A stretch of DNA of 64,000 bases from PRO6 sp049646625 (GCA_049646625.1 JBARWE010000086.1:1-64000), one strand, 5' to 3'; positions 7,650 through 16,545 are shown, numbered from the stretch's first letter. A program made the numbers and translations. The notes: generated by a model from the sequence alone, not told the origin.

Positions 7650-10355
7650 ATGACCATATTTCGCCTTGAACGCATGTTCGCGCCACGTTCGGTCGCCGTC
7701 GTCGGCGCCAGCCCCCGCGAGCATTCGGTCGGCCGCACGATTTTGCGCAACCTCAAGGCAGCGGGCTTCGATGGCCCGATCCACCTCGTCAACCCGAACC
7801 ATGCCGAGATTGACGGCGTGAAGACGGTAGCGACCGTCGCCAACCTGCCCGATACCGATCTCCTGGTCATCACCTCGCCGCCGGCAACAGTACCGCGGAT
7901 CATCGCCGATGCCGGCGCCCGCGGCTGTGCCGGTGCCGTCATCATCACGGCCGGTCTCGGCAGCGGCGAAGGCTCGCTGGCGGAAGCAGCGGTGCACGCG
8001 GCCGGTGCCCACCGGATGCGCCTGCTGGGGCCGAACTGCCTCGGCATTCAGGTTCCGGGCGCCAAGCTCGACGCAAGCTTCGCCGCCCGGATGTCGCAGC
8101 CGGGCGAACTCGCCTTGATCTCGCAATCGGGCGCGATCGTCGCGGGGCTGGTCGAATGGGCGGCGCAACGCTCGGTCGGCTTTTCCGGCGTGGTCTCCCT
8201 TGGCAACCAGATCGACGTCGATTTCGGCGACCTGCTCGACTATTTCGCCGTCGACAAGGCAACCCGCGCCATCGTCCTGTATATCGAATCGATTTCGGAC
8301 GCGCCGAAGTTCATGTCGGCAGCGCGGGCGGCGGCGCGGATCAAGCCGGTGGTGGTGATCAAGTCGGGGCGCCACGCGCAAGGCGCCGCCGCCGCCAGAA
8401 CCCACACGGGTGCGCTGGCGGGTTCGGATGCGGTCTATGACGCGGCCTTCCGCCGCGCCGGCCTGGTGCGCGTGTTCGACCTTGACGAGTTGTTCAACGC
8501 TGCCGAAACGCTCGGGCACGTCCACCCCTTCGACGGCAACCGGCTGGCGATCCTGACCAATGGCGGCGGCATCGGCGTGCTCGCCGTCGACCGGCTGATC
8601 GACCTCGGCGGCCAGCTTGCCGCGCTCTCGGCCGACACCGTGCGTTCGCTCGACGAAAGCCTGCCGCCGATCTGGTCGAAAGCCAACCCGGTCGATATCG
8701 CCGGCGATGCCGACGCCGGCCGCTACGGCACGGCGCTGGACGCCCTGCTCACCGACCCGGCGAATGACGGTGTTCTCGTCATGAACGTGCCGACAGCGCT
8801 GGCATCAGCCGGCGACGCGGCAGCCGCAACGATTGCAACCGTGCAGGCACAACGCGCCCGGCGTCTCCCTGCGAAACCGGTCTTTGCCGTCTGGGTCGGC
8901 GACAATGGCAACGCGGAAGCGGCGTTCGACGCCGCAGACATCCCCTACTTCCAGTCGGAGAGCGACGCCGTCCACGGCTTCATGCATCTGGTGCGCTACC
9001 GGGACGGCCAGAATGCGTTGATGGAGACGCCGCCGAGCCTGCCGCAGGATTTCGCGCCCGACGTGGAAGCAGCACGCCGTATCGTTCAGGCCGCGGCCGA
9101 CAGCGGCCGGGTCTGGCTCGATCCGATCGAGATCACCGGGCTGATGGCCGCCTACGCCATCCCGATCGCCACCGCCACGCTGGCGCGCACGCCGGATGAG
9201 GCCGTCGCCGCGGCGCGTCCCCTGCTGGCGCGCGGCGCCGTGGCCGTGAAGATCCTGTCGCCGGATATCGTGCACAAGTCCGACATCGGCGGCGTGCAAC
9301 TCAATCTCGCCAGCGAACAGGCCGTTCACGCGGCAGCCGCCGACATTCTCGCGCGGGCGCGGGCGGCAAAGCCCGAGGCGCAGATCACCGGCGTTACAGT
9401 GCACCCGATGATCGTGCGCTCGAAGGCACGCGAGCTGATTGCCGGGGTCGCCGACGATGCCACGTTCGGGCCGATCATCGTGTTCGGCAGCGGCGGCACG
9501 GCGGTCGAGGTCATCAACGACAAGGCGCTGGCGCTGCCGCCGCTCGATCTCGGCCTGGCTCGCGCGCTGATCGCGCGCACGCGGGTTGCGCGCATTCTCA
9601 AGGGGTATCGCGACGTGGCGGCGGCCGATATCGATGCGGTCGCCCTCACCCTGGTCAAGCTGTCGCAACTCGTGGCCGATCTGCCCGAGGTCAGGGAACT
9701 CGATCTCAACCCGCTGCTCGCCGATCAGTCGGGCGTCATCGCGCTCGATGCCCGAGTCGCCGTGGCCAAGGTGACGGCGCGCCGGCGCGGCAGCGGCCAT
9801 CCGCGACTTGCAATCCGGCCCTATCCGAAGGAATGGGAACGCCATGTGCAGCTTCGGGACGGCACCACCATTCAGCTTCGCCCGATCCGGCCGGAAGACG
9901 AACCACTGTATCCGCCGTTTCTGCAACAAATCTCGCCGGCCGATCTGCGATTGCGATTCTTTGCACCGGTGAAGAATTTCGACCACGGCTTCATCGCGCG
10001 CTTCACGCAGATCGACTACGCCCGAGCCATGGCATTCCTGGCGCTCGACCAGACCTCGGGAGAGATGCTCGGCGTCGGCCGCATCCACATCATGACGCAT
10101 AGCGACACGGCCGAATACGCCGTGCTGGTGCGTACCGATATGAAGGGCCGCGGGATCGGCTGGGTCCTGATGCAGGCGCTGATCGAGTATGCCGGAAAGG
10201 AAGGCATCCGGGCGCTGCGCGGCGAGGTGTTTGCCGATAACCTGACCATGCTGCGCATGTGCGAGGAACTGGGGTTCGACATCACCGACGATCCCGGTGC
10301 CCCCGACACCCGTATCGTCACGCTGCCGCTCAGGCCCGCGACGGCAGACGCATGA
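7650..10355 (+). CDS. NDP-forming acyl-CoA synthetase fused to a GNAT acetyltransferase (Pat/PatZ-like)
   Basis: This is a 901-residue multidomain protein. Domains in order are a CoA-binding Rossmann domain (about 5-130, SVAVVGASPREHSVGRTIL), succinyl-CoA ligase-like domains (about 145-450, with LISQSGAIVAGLVEWAAQ and the NGGGIGVLAVD block), an ATP-grasp domain (about 480-700, AVKILSPDIVHKSDIGGV), and a C-terminal GNAT domain (about 735-895, VLVRTDMKGRGIGWVLMQAL). This architecture matches protein lysine acetyltransferases such as PatZ/YfiQ and RpPat, in which the synthetase part is usually regulatory and non-catalytic. The usual catalytic-loop histidine appears replaced (RTHTGALAGSD kept later), so protein acetylation is the likelier role. 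A possible FixK box lies upstream. Confidence 0.88.
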   Translation: MTIFRLERMFAPRSVAVVGASPREHSVGRTILRNLKAAGFDGPIHLVNPNHAEIDGVKTVATVANLPDTDLLVITSPPATVPRIIADAGARGCAGAVIITAGLGSGEGSLAEAAVHAAGAHRMRLLGPNCLGIQVPGAKLDASFAARMSQPGELALISQSGAIVAGLVEWAAQRSVGFSGVVSLGNQIDVDFGDLLDYFAVDKATRAIVLYIESISDAPKFMSAARAAARIKPVVVIKSGRHAQGAAAARTHTGALAGSDAVYDAAFRRAGLVRVFDLDELFNAAETLGHVHPFDGNRLAILTNGGGIGVLAVDRLIDLGGQLAALSADTVRSLDESLPPIWSKANPVDIAGDADAGRYGTALDALLTDPANDGVLVMNVPTALASAGDAAAATIATVQAQRARRLPAKPVFAVWVGDNGNAEAAFDAADIPYFQSESDAVHGFMHLVRYRDGQNALMETPPSLPQDFAPDVEAARRIVQAAADSGRVWLDPIEITGLMAAYAIPIATATLARTPDEAVAAARPLLARGAVAVKILSPDIVHKSDIGGVQLNLASEQAVHAAAADILARARAAKPEAQITGVTVHPMIVRSKARELIAGVADDATFGPIIVFGSGGTAVEVINDKALALPPLDLGLARALIARTRVARILKGYRDVAAADIDAVALTLVKLSQLVADLPEVRELDLNPLLADQSGVIALDARVAVAKVTARRRGSGHPRLAIRPYPKEWERHVQLRDGTTIQLRPIRPEDEPLYPPFLQQISPADLRLRFFAPVKNFDHGFIARFTQIDYARAMAFLALDQTSGEMLGVGRIHIMTHSDTAEYAVLVRTDMKGRGIGWVLMQALIEYAGKEGIRALRGEVFADNLTMLRMCEELGFDITDDPGAPDTRIVTLPLRPATADA

Positions 10356-10529
10356 TCACCGGCGCTTTTGGCGAAGGATGCTCCAGGCGGCTGCACCGAG
10401 CACGACGGCCACGATCAGGATGACCGTCACGATCATCTCGATGAACCTGAAATTCAGCGCATCGCGCGCGACGAACAGGCCCGCGATCGCCGCAGCCAGA
10501 ATCGACAGAATGCGCAGAACCCACGCCAT
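10356..10529 (-). CDS. Small two-helix membrane protein (57 residues)
   Basis: This short gene encodes MAWVLRILSILAAAIAGLFV and continues through a charged link (ARDALNFRF) into a second hydrophobic segment (MIVTVILIVAVVLGAAAWSI), ending LRQKRR. Two membrane helices with positive ends are predicted. GGGAG lies nine bases before the ATG at 10527-10529. Its stop abuts the stop of the convergent synthetase-GNAT gene with no gap. No family recognised. The composition and frame use look like a real small inner-membrane protein. Confidence 0.6.
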   Translation of the reverse strand: MAWVLRILSILAAAIAGLFVARDALNFRFIEMIVTVILIVAVVLGAAAWSILRQKRR

Positions 10530-10643
10530 GACAAATTGCTCCCGAGGGGCAAGCCCCGCGCCGGCTCCGCTGCCCGCCTAAGCGCGCTCCCAACACTGCT
10601 TCAATGAAACCGCGACCCGGCTCCGGCAGGTAGGCTTACGTCC

Positions 10644-10979
10644 TCACTCAAGCGATTTGAGGAACACCAGAAAGTCCGCGATCTGATCCGGCTCGAAGCG
10701 GAACTGCGGCATCGTCGGATGACCGGTCATGATGCCTTCGCCGAGCGCTTCTTCGAGCGACTCGACAGGATAGAGCTTGTGCAGATCGCGGAACGGCGGC
10801 GCGATCAGAAGCGGACTCGGGCTGACCTTGTCGATGGCATGGCATGAGGCGCAATAAAGCCGCGCCAGCCGTTGCCCCTGCTGGATGTTGGCGGCCTGCG
10901 CCGGCGCAGTTACCGCGGCGAGCAGCAGTCCGCCAAGAATGAAGCGGGGCAGCCTGCGAATGAGGGACATGGCTTTCAT
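10644..10979 (-). CDS. Small periplasmic class I cytochrome c
   Basis: This 111-residue precursor has an N-terminal signal peptide (hydrophobic FILGGLLLAAVTAPAQA, cleavage near residue 29), one heme c attachment motif CASCH (C43, C46, H47), and a likely Met90 sixth ligand in TGHPTMPQF. Mature size is about 80 residues, typical for an electron carrier. A near-ideal FixK box lies 53 bases upstream, so expression probably rises when oxygen is low, consistent with a role feeding a terminal oxidase or other reductase. The partner cannot be named from here. Confidence 0.9.
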   Translation of the reverse strand: MKAMSLIRRLPRFILGGLLLAAVTAPAQAANIQQGQRLARLYCASCHAIDKVSPSPLLIAPPFRDLHKLYPVESLEEALGEGIMTGHPTMPQFRFEPDQIADFLVFLKSLE

Positions 10980-11032
10980 GACAACCCGATAATAAAACTA
11001 CGCTTGTTAAACATTTGAAGCGCCTCGCTTCG

Positions 11033-11046
11033 TTGATGCAAGTCAA
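11033..11046 (-). promoter_or_regulatory. FixK/FNR box upstream of the cytochrome c gene
   Basis: TTGATGCAAGTCAA has both perfect half-sites (TTGA and TCAA) with a 6-base spacer. It lies 53 bases before the cytochrome c start and overlaps the stop codon of the upstream alcohol dehydrogenase gene (stop at 11043-11045). An AT-rich stretch at 11005-11014 is at the right distance for a -10 region. Confidence 0.75.
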
Positions 11047-12050
11047 TTCGCCAGCACCCCGTCAGGGCGCAGCACCGCCGCGCCGACCAGCCGGCCCTCG
11101 CGCAAATCGGCAAGTGCGTCGTTCGCCGCCGACAGGGGGTAGGCGCTGGTCTGCGGGCGAAGCCCGATGCGCGCAGCAACGTCGAGAAAGTCGAGGCCGT
11201 CTTGCCGCGTCAGGTTCGCCACCGAAACGAGCTGTCGCTCCTCCCACAGAATGCGATAGGGAAACGACGGAATGTCGGACATATGGATTCCGGCGCAGAC
11301 GACCCGGCCGCCCTTGCGCACCGCGCGCAGCGCCAGCGGCACCAGCGCGCCGACCGGCGCATACAGGATGGCGGCATCGAGCAGCGCCGGCGGCGGTGCA
11401 TCGGACGGCCCCGCCCAGACCGCGCCGAGCGTGCGCGCCAGCTTCTGCGCCGCCTCGTCGCCGGGGCGGGTGAAGGCGTAGACCGAGCGCCCCTGCCACA
11501 GCGCCACCTGCGCAACGATATGGCCCGCCGCGCCGAAGCCGTAAATGCCGAGACGGCGGCCGTCTCCCGCCATCATCAGCGAGCGCCAGCCGATCAGCCC
11601 GGCGCACAACAGCGGCGCCAGCGTGACGTCGTCCCCCGCCTCGCCGAGCGGAAAACAGAACCGCGGATCGGCGACCACATGCGAGGCAAATCCGCCGTCG
11701 CGCGTGTAACCGGTGAACTGCGGATGGTCGCAAAGGTTCTCGCGGCCTTCCCGGCAATAAGCGCACATGCCGCATGTCGCGCCGAGCCAGGGAATCCCCA
11801 CGCGCTCGCCGAGCCGCGGCGTGCCGACGCCCTCGCCCAGCGCATCGACGCGGCCGACAATCTCATGGCCGGGGATAATCGGATAACGCAGGTTCGGAAG
11901 CTCACCGTCGACGACGTGGAGATCGGTCCGACATACGCCGCAGGCGCTGACCTTGACCCGCACCATGCCCGGCGCCGGCGCCGGGTCGGGCCGCTCGCGT
12001 AAACGCAGCGGCTGGCCAAGCCCCTCAAGAACCATCGCCTGCATCGCCAT
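11043..12050 (-). CDS. Zinc-dependent alcohol dehydrogenase, medium-chain (MDR) family
   Basis: This is a cytosolic NAD(P)-dependent dehydrogenase of 335 residues. The catalytic zinc residues are seen in CGVCRTDLHVVDGE and PGHEIVGRV, and the structural zinc loop is CGMCAYCREGRENLC. The cofactor-binding segment is LGIYGFGAAGHIVAQVALW. It belongs to the AdhA/AdhP-like branch that interconverts alcohols and aldehydes. AGGAGG lies before the ATG at 12048-12050. It sits just upstream of the cytochrome c gene but the FixK box lies between them, so transcription of the pair may be separate. Confidence 0.92.
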   Translation of the reverse strand: MAMQAMVLEGLGQPLRLRERPDPAPAPGMVRVKVSACGVCRTDLHVVDGELPNLRYPIIPGHEIVGRVDALGEGVGTPRLGERVGIPWLGATCGMCAYCREGRENLCDHPQFTGYTRDGGFASHVVADPRFCFPLGEAGDDVTLAPLLCAGLIGWRSLMMAGDGRRLGIYGFGAAGHIVAQVALWQGRSVYAFTRPGDEAAQKLARTLGAVWAGPSDAPPPALLDAAILYAPVGALVPLALRAVRKGGRVVCAGIHMSDIPSFPYRILWEERQLVSVANLTRQDGLDFLDVAARIGLRPQTSAYPLSAANDALADLREGRLVGAAVLRPDGVLAN

Positions 12051-12081
12051 CGGCCTCCTGGCCGGCCTGCCGCCACCGCCA

Positions 12082-13182
12082 TCACAACGCGGCGCCGACC
12101 CACGCGATCATCTCTTGCGCCATCTGCGCGAACACCCGGTTGAAAGCGGCACTGGCCGCCGGCGGATCGAGCTTGTCGAGCTTCCGCGTCGCCTCGAACA
12201 GGCGCGCCGCGACAACCTTGCCATCCTTGCCGACGATACGCGCCGACAACCCGATCTCGGCTTGCGCCGCCGCATCCGTTGCGATCCGAAATCGCCGGAT
12301 ATCGACGACAAGCTGGTAGTCGGCCTCGGACTCATCGGCGGAGCGCAGCGGCGGATGAGCCATGTCGTAGTTTTCAAAGCTCTCGATCAGCCGGGCCTGA
12401 ACCAGCTTGGGGATGCTGTCCGCCCACATCGCATCGGCAAACTCCGGGTGCTCGTCGGGCGGAGAGAACAGGAAGCGCTGGGTATCCAGCATCGCCACCA
12501 CGGTCGGCTCGGGGATCGCCAGCGTGCCGCCGAGCGGCTTTTTGGTGACAACCGAAAAGTCCTGCACGGCCTGAAGATCGTAGGTCACTTTCCGGGTCGG
12601 CGTGCCGCCGCCGGTCATCCGCTCCAGACTGGACAGGATACCGTCGATCTTTCCCGAATTGCGCGCCAGCGCTTCCGAAAACACCTGCAAGCTGGCGATG
12701 GTGGACTTCAACGGATCGGCGTTGTCGGCCAGCAGCGCATCGACCTTGCGCAGTGCCTCGCGCGCGGCCTGGGTCATGCTCTGCCCGGCATCGGGCGCGG
12801 CAACCAGCGTCGTGACCGGTCCGCCGAGTTGCTGGCCACCCTCAAGGGCGATCACCGGAACACCCGTCAGCCCCTGAAACTCGAGGCCGACCTTGGTGTC
12901 GGCCCGCACCGGCGTTGCCGAAGCCACCGCGATCACCGCATCGACGCGCCGCGGGTGATCAGGCGCCAGCGCCAGATCCGTTACCTCGCCGACGCGGATG
13001 CCGTTGAACAGCACCGCCGCGCCGACCAGCAGGCCGGGCACCGCGCCGTCGAACTGAACGCGATACGTCGTCCGCGGCCCGATGCCGCCGCTGTTGTGCA
13101 GCCAGTACACGAAGCCGAACACCGCCACGATGGCAGCGAGGACGAAGGCACCGACGACAACAAAGGGAGCACGGGTTTCCAT
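12082..13182 (-). CDS. mlaD: MlaD-type MCE protein fused to an ABC-transport auxiliary domain
   Basis: This 366-residue protein has an N-terminal anchor helix (FVVVGAFVLAAIVAVFGFVYWL), an MCE/MlaD domain (about 38-120, TYRVQFDGAVPGLLVGAAVLFNGI and GLEFQGLTGVPVIAL), a helical link, and then a C-terminal region (about 225-366, VQARLIESFENYDMAH and ARLFEATRKLDKLDP) resembling the separate ABC_trans_aux lipoprotein of other Mla-like systems. It would hold phospholipid in the periplasm and dock on the MlaEF complex. In many proteobacteria the two parts are separate genes. The fusion is typical of some alphaproteobacteria. Three-base gap from mlaF. Confidence 0.85.
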   Translation of the reverse strand: METRAPFVVVGAFVLAAIVAVFGFVYWLHNSGGIGPRTTYRVQFDGAVPGLLVGAAVLFNGIRVGEVTDLALAPDHPRRVDAVIAVASATPVRADTKVGLEFQGLTGVPVIALEGGQQLGGPVTTLVAAPDAGQSMTQAAREALRKVDALLADNADPLKSTIASLQVFSEALARNSGKIDGILSSLERMTGGGTPTRKVTYDLQAVQDFSVVTKKPLGGTLAIPEPTVVAMLDTQRFLFSPPDEHPEFADAMWADSIPKLVQARLIESFENYDMAHPPLRSADESEADYQLVVDIRRFRIATDAAAQAEIGLSARIVGKDGKVVAARLFEATRKLDKLDPPAASAAFNRVFAQMAQEMIAWVGAAL

Positions 13183-13185
13183 GGC

Positions 13186-13965
13186 TCAACTCGTTTTCTG
13201 TTGCAGCATCAACGAGCGCTTGCCGTGGAAATAGGCGCGCACCCAGGGATGTTCGGATTGCAGCACGTCGCGCATCGGGCCGATCGCGACAATCCTGCCG
13301 TCGGCCAGCGCGGCGACACGGTCGCAAACGATGTTCAGGCTGGCAAGGTCATGCGTCACCATGAACACCGTCAGCCCCAGCGTCTTTTGTAGCGTCTTGA
13401 TCAGCGTATCGAAGTCGCCGGCGGCGATGGGATCGAGGCCGGATGTCGGCTCGTCGAGGAAAACGATCGGCGGATCGAGCGCCAGCGCCCGCGCCAGTGC
13501 CACGCGCTTGGTCATGCCGCCCGACAGTTCGGAGGGAAACTTGTCGCCGTCCTCCGCGCTGAGGCCGACCATCTCCAGCTTGGCCGTCGCAATCTCGTCC
13601 AGCAGCCGCTCGGACAGATCGAGGCTTTCGCGCAGCGGAAACTGGATGTTCTGCCGCGCGGTCAGCGACGAAAACAGCGCGCCGTGCTGGAACAGAATGC
13701 CCCACTGCCCGGCGGCAGCCTGCGTGCCGCTCTCGTGGACGGCGCCGATCCTGGCGCCCATCACCTCGATCGTGCCGGCCCGCCGCGGGATCAGGCCGAT
13801 GATGGTGCGCATCAGCACCGACTTGCCGCCGCCCGAGGCGCCGACCAGACCGAGAATCTCGCCGCGACGGACATCCAGCGACAGGCGATCAATGACGACC
13901 CGGCGGCCGAAGCCGACAACGAGATCGCTGACGCGAATGGCAAACTGGTCGGCGGCAGCATGCAC
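13186..13965 (-). CDS. mlaF: Mla-type lipid transporter ATPase
   Basis: This is a cytoplasmic ABC ATPase of 259 residues. It has Walker A GASGGGKSVLMRTIIG, signature LSGGMTKRVALARALA, Walker B PPIVFLDEPTSGLDPI and H-loop MVTHDLASL. The signature and overall sequence match MlaF, which powers phospholipid movement between the membranes. GTG at 13963-13965 is used because no nearby in-frame ATG exists and it follows the permease stop by two bases. Middle gene of the three-gene mla operon. Confidence 0.92.
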   Translation of the reverse strand: MHAAADQFAIRVSDLVVGFGRRVVIDRLSLDVRRGEILGLVGASGGGKSVLMRTIIGLIPRRAGTIEVMGARIGAVHESGTQAAAGQWGILFQHGALFSSLTARQNIQFPLRESLDLSERLLDEIATAKLEMVGLSAEDGDKFPSELSGGMTKRVALARALALDPPIVFLDEPTSGLDPIAAGDFDTLIKTLQKTLGLTVFMVTHDLASLNIVCDRVAALADGRIVAIGPMRDVLQSEHPWVRAYFHGKRSLMLQQKTS

Positions 13966-13967
13966 GG

Positions 13968-15095
13968 CTACATCCCGATCGAGGCGAAAAATACGGCGAA
14001 CAGTCCATCCAGCACGATAACGAGGAAGATCGACTTGACCACTGAGGTGGTCGTCTGCTTGCCCAGCGATTCAGCGCTGCCCTTGACGCGCAACCCCTCG
14101 CTACAGGCGACAATGCCGATCACCAGCGCCATGAACGGCGCCTTGATCATGCCGACCTGGAAATGCGTCACCGAGATCGCCTCGCGCAACCGGGCGATGA
14201 AGATGGCCGGGTCCATCCCGCCATAGAACCATGCCACCAGTCCGCCGCCGTAGAGCGCCGCCATCGATCCGATGAAGGTCAGTATCGGCAGCGCGCAGAT
14301 GAGCGCGACGATGCGCGGCAGAATGAGCACCGTGACCGGGTCCAGCCCCATCGTCGACAGCGCGTCGATCTCCTCGCGCATCTTCATCGAGCCGAGTTCG
14401 GCGGTGTAGGCGCTGCCGGAACGCCCCGCCACCATGATCGCCACGATCAACACGCCAAGCTCGCGCAGCACCAGAATGCCGACCATATCGACGACGTAGG
14501 AATCGGCGCCGAACTTGCGAAAGTGGAAAATCCCCTGCTGCGCGATGATGGCACCGATCAGGAACGTGATCAGCAGAATGATCGGGATCGCCTGCCAGCC
14601 GACACGGTAAAGCTGATAGACGGTCGAGGTCAGCCGCAACGAGCGCGGTGATCGCAGAATGCCGAGCAGCGCGAAGCACAGCGCGCCGAGCATCTGCAGG
14701 AACGAAGCCGCGGCATCGCCCGCGCCCCAGGCCGAGCGGCCGACCTGCTCGACCCTGACGAGCACAGGGTTGTCGGCCTTGGCAGGCGGCGGATTGTGCC
14801 GGTTGACCTTGCGCACCTCCGCGATCAGGCCGGCATGGCGATCGGCCACGCCGACGACCTCGACCTCGCCGGACACCTGCCGCGACAGCTTTTCAAGCAG
14901 CCAGGCGCCCAGCGTATCGAGTTCGCGCACCCCCGCCATGTTGATAGTCAGGGAACGCGCCCGCGCAACCTGTGGCCCGACGCTGTTCGAGAGCACCTCC
15001 AGATCGGCGGCATTGGCCGCGACCCAGGAGCCGGACGGCTGCAATTCAAGGGTGCCGGCCTGCGAGGCGGTTGCTAACAGCGGCCTGTGCGACAA
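13968..15095 (-). CDS. mlaE: Mla-type lipid transporter permease with N-terminal STAS domain
   Basis: This 375-residue protein joins a STAS domain (about 10-100, LTINMAGVRELDTLGAWLLE) to an MlaE permease domain (about 130-375) with AAQQG-type coupling, FRKFGADSYVVDMVGILVLRELGVL and AGRSGSAYTAELGSMKMREEIDAL, the family hallmark. It forms the inner-membrane channel with MlaF and MlaD. Start TTG at 15093-15095 is preceded by GAGGA seven bases away. In E. coli the STAS protein MlaB is separate, so here STAS control is built in. First gene of the operon. Confidence 0.92.
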   Translation of the reverse strand: MSHRPLLATASQAGTLELQPSGSWVAANAADLEVLSNSVGPQVARARSLTINMAGVRELDTLGAWLLEKLSRQVSGEVEVVGVADRHAGLIAEVRKVNRHNPPPAKADNPVLVRVEQVGRSAWGAGDAAASFLQMLGALCFALLGILRSPRSLRLTSTVYQLYRVGWQAIPIILLITFLIGAIIAQQGIFHFRKFGADSYVVDMVGILVLRELGVLIVAIMVAGRSGSAYTAELGSMKMREEIDALSTMGLDPVTVLILPRIVALICALPILTFIGSMAALYGGGLVAWFYGGMDPAIFIARLREAISVTHFQVGMIKAPFMALVIGIVACSEGLRVKGSAESLGKQTTTSVVKSIFLVIVLDGLFAVFFASIGM

Positions 15096-15142
15096 ATGCC
15101 GATCCTCACATGCCCATCGTCTGCAACGGCGCGGGTCCGATC

Positions 15143-15973
15143 TCAGTGCGACATGAAGACCGGTACGGTCATCGTCGCCAGGATTTCCCGCGTCGTGCCG
15201 CCCAGAACGAATTCGCGGAAACGCGAGTGACCGTATCCTCCCATCACGATCATGTCGACCGAGCGGTCGGCTGCATGCGAAAGAATGGCGTTGCCGACAT
15301 CGATGTCCGCCACCGGAAGCGTTTCGACCTCGACATTGACACCGTGGCGGGCGAGATGGCGGGCCAGATCCACCCCTTGAACCTCATGTTCGTACCGGGT
15401 TTTGTCATTTTCAAGAATGAACAGCTCGACGACGCCGGCTTTCTTCAAAAGCGGCAGTGCATCGTTGATGGCGCGCGCCGCCGTGCGGCCGCCATCCCAA
15501 CAGCACGTCACGCGATCGAGCTTCACGCCGCCTTTCTGGATATATGGCACCGCGATCATCGGGCGACCGGACTCGAACAGCGCGCTCTCAAGCAGGAGGT
15601 CGTTGAGGCCGCCGCCGGGGTCGGACTGCATGATGATGCTGAGATCGAAGCGCCGCCCTATGAACGCGAACGCCCCGGGGGCCGTCTCCTCGCCATGCAG
15701 GATCAGGCGGGATTCAGTCGAAATGCCGCTGCGCCGCGCCGCCTCCTCGAAGCGATCCACCGCGCCCCGCGCCGCCGCCTCGTCCTTGATCAGGATATCG
15801 GCCAGCACATCGGTCGGGAAAGCCGGAAATGCAAAGGACGGGAGACTGGCATAGTAACCGAACGAGACGCCCGCCAGATGAGCCTCGAACAGTTCGGCAA
15901 TCGATATCGCATAATCGCGAACCACGTCGCGCGCCGGATCGTGCTCAAGATGCAAGACAATATCCTTAATCAT
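15143..15973 (-). CDS. Universal stress protein, tandem UspA domains
   Basis: This is a cytosolic protein of 276 residues with two Usp domains (about 1-145 and 150-276). The second ends with the nucleotide-binding pattern GGYGHSRFREFVLGGTTREI (G-2x-G-9x-G), so it probably binds ATP. The first has lost this loop. I use the ATG at 15971-15973, with GGGAG eight bases upstream, in place of a nearby TTG. A perfect FixK box lies 57 bases upstream. Its role is probably survival under respiratory arrest, as for other FNR/Dos-controlled Usp proteins. Confidence 0.9.
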   Translation of the reverse strand: MIKDIVLHLEHDPARDVVRDYAISIAELFEAHLAGVSFGYYASLPSFAFPAFPTDVLADILIKDEAAARGAVDRFEEAARRSGISTESRLILHGEETAPGAFAFIGRRFDLSIIMQSDPGGGLNDLLLESALFESGRPMIAVPYIQKGGVKLDRVTCCWDGGRTAARAINDALPLLKKAGVVELFILENDKTRYEHEVQGVDLARHLARHGVNVEVETLPVADIDVGNAILSHAADRSVDMIVMGGYGHSRFREFVLGGTTREILATMTVPVFMSH

Positions 15974-16030
15974 GACCAATCTCCCAATTCAGGACCAGGA
16001 CGTGTTTGCAACGGTATCGGGTACGGACTA

Positions 16031-16044
16031 TTGACCCATATCAA
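16031..16044 (-). promoter_or_regulatory. FixK/FNR box upstream of the universal stress protein gene
   Basis: TTGACCCATATCAA has two perfect half-sites, 57 bases before the stress-protein ATG. The distance suits activation of a promoter with the box near -40. Confidence 0.78.
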
Positions 16045-16101
16045 GGCGACTTCCGGCACTGCGCCGTGCCAGCCGGCACGGCTCGCTTGGAAGCCTGGCA
16101 A

Positions 16102-16500
16102 CTAAGCCACGCGCTCCACGGCGACAATCATAAAAGTATAATCGCGTTCGCTCTCGCTGTCGCGAAGGGTCAGGTATTCGCCCGGCGCAAACACATGGGT
16201 GCCGAAGCGATAGCCGGCCTCGTCGTCATCGTCGCGGCTTTCGTCATAATCGAAGATCCAGCGCGCGCCCTGGCTGCCACCCGGCTTGTGGACCAGGTGG
16301 CCGCGTTGGTCGGGTTCACCCTGCCAGAACCGCCGAACCCAGCATTCATCCCGATGCTCCTTCCACAGATCGACATCGATATGGCCGTCGTCATCGAGCG
16401 GCGCGACGAACTCATAGCCGTGGCGTGGCGACCCAGCCGGAAACTCCTTCGAGCGCGCGAGATTGAGGCGGATAAGCTTGAATGCCTGCGGTAAGGTCAT
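16102..16500 (-). CDS. Conserved hypothetical protein, 132 residues
   Basis: This acidic cytosolic protein begins MTLPQAFKLIRLNLARSKEF and holds many charged and aromatic residues (HGYEFVAPLDDDGHIDVDLW, ARWIFDYDESRDDDDEAGYR, VFAPGEYLTLRDSE). No signal peptide or membrane helix. It looks like a family I associate with stress or FixK-linked loci of Bradyrhizobium relatives, but I cannot give a function. The start is the ATG at 16498-16500, and a longer frame reading back past 16600 would run through the FixK box and is rejected. Divergent from the kinase gene, sharing one operator. Confidence 0.75.
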   Translation of the reverse strand: MTLPQAFKLIRLNLARSKEFPAGSPRHGYEFVAPLDDDGHIDVDLWKEHRDECWVRRFWQGEPDQRGHLVHKPGGSQGARWIFDYDESRDDDDEAGYRFGTHVFAPGEYLTLRDSESERDYTFMIVAVERVA

Positions 16501-16545
16501 GGCTGGTCTCCCTTTTCCCCAATAATGCATCCGGGCCGGATAGTG

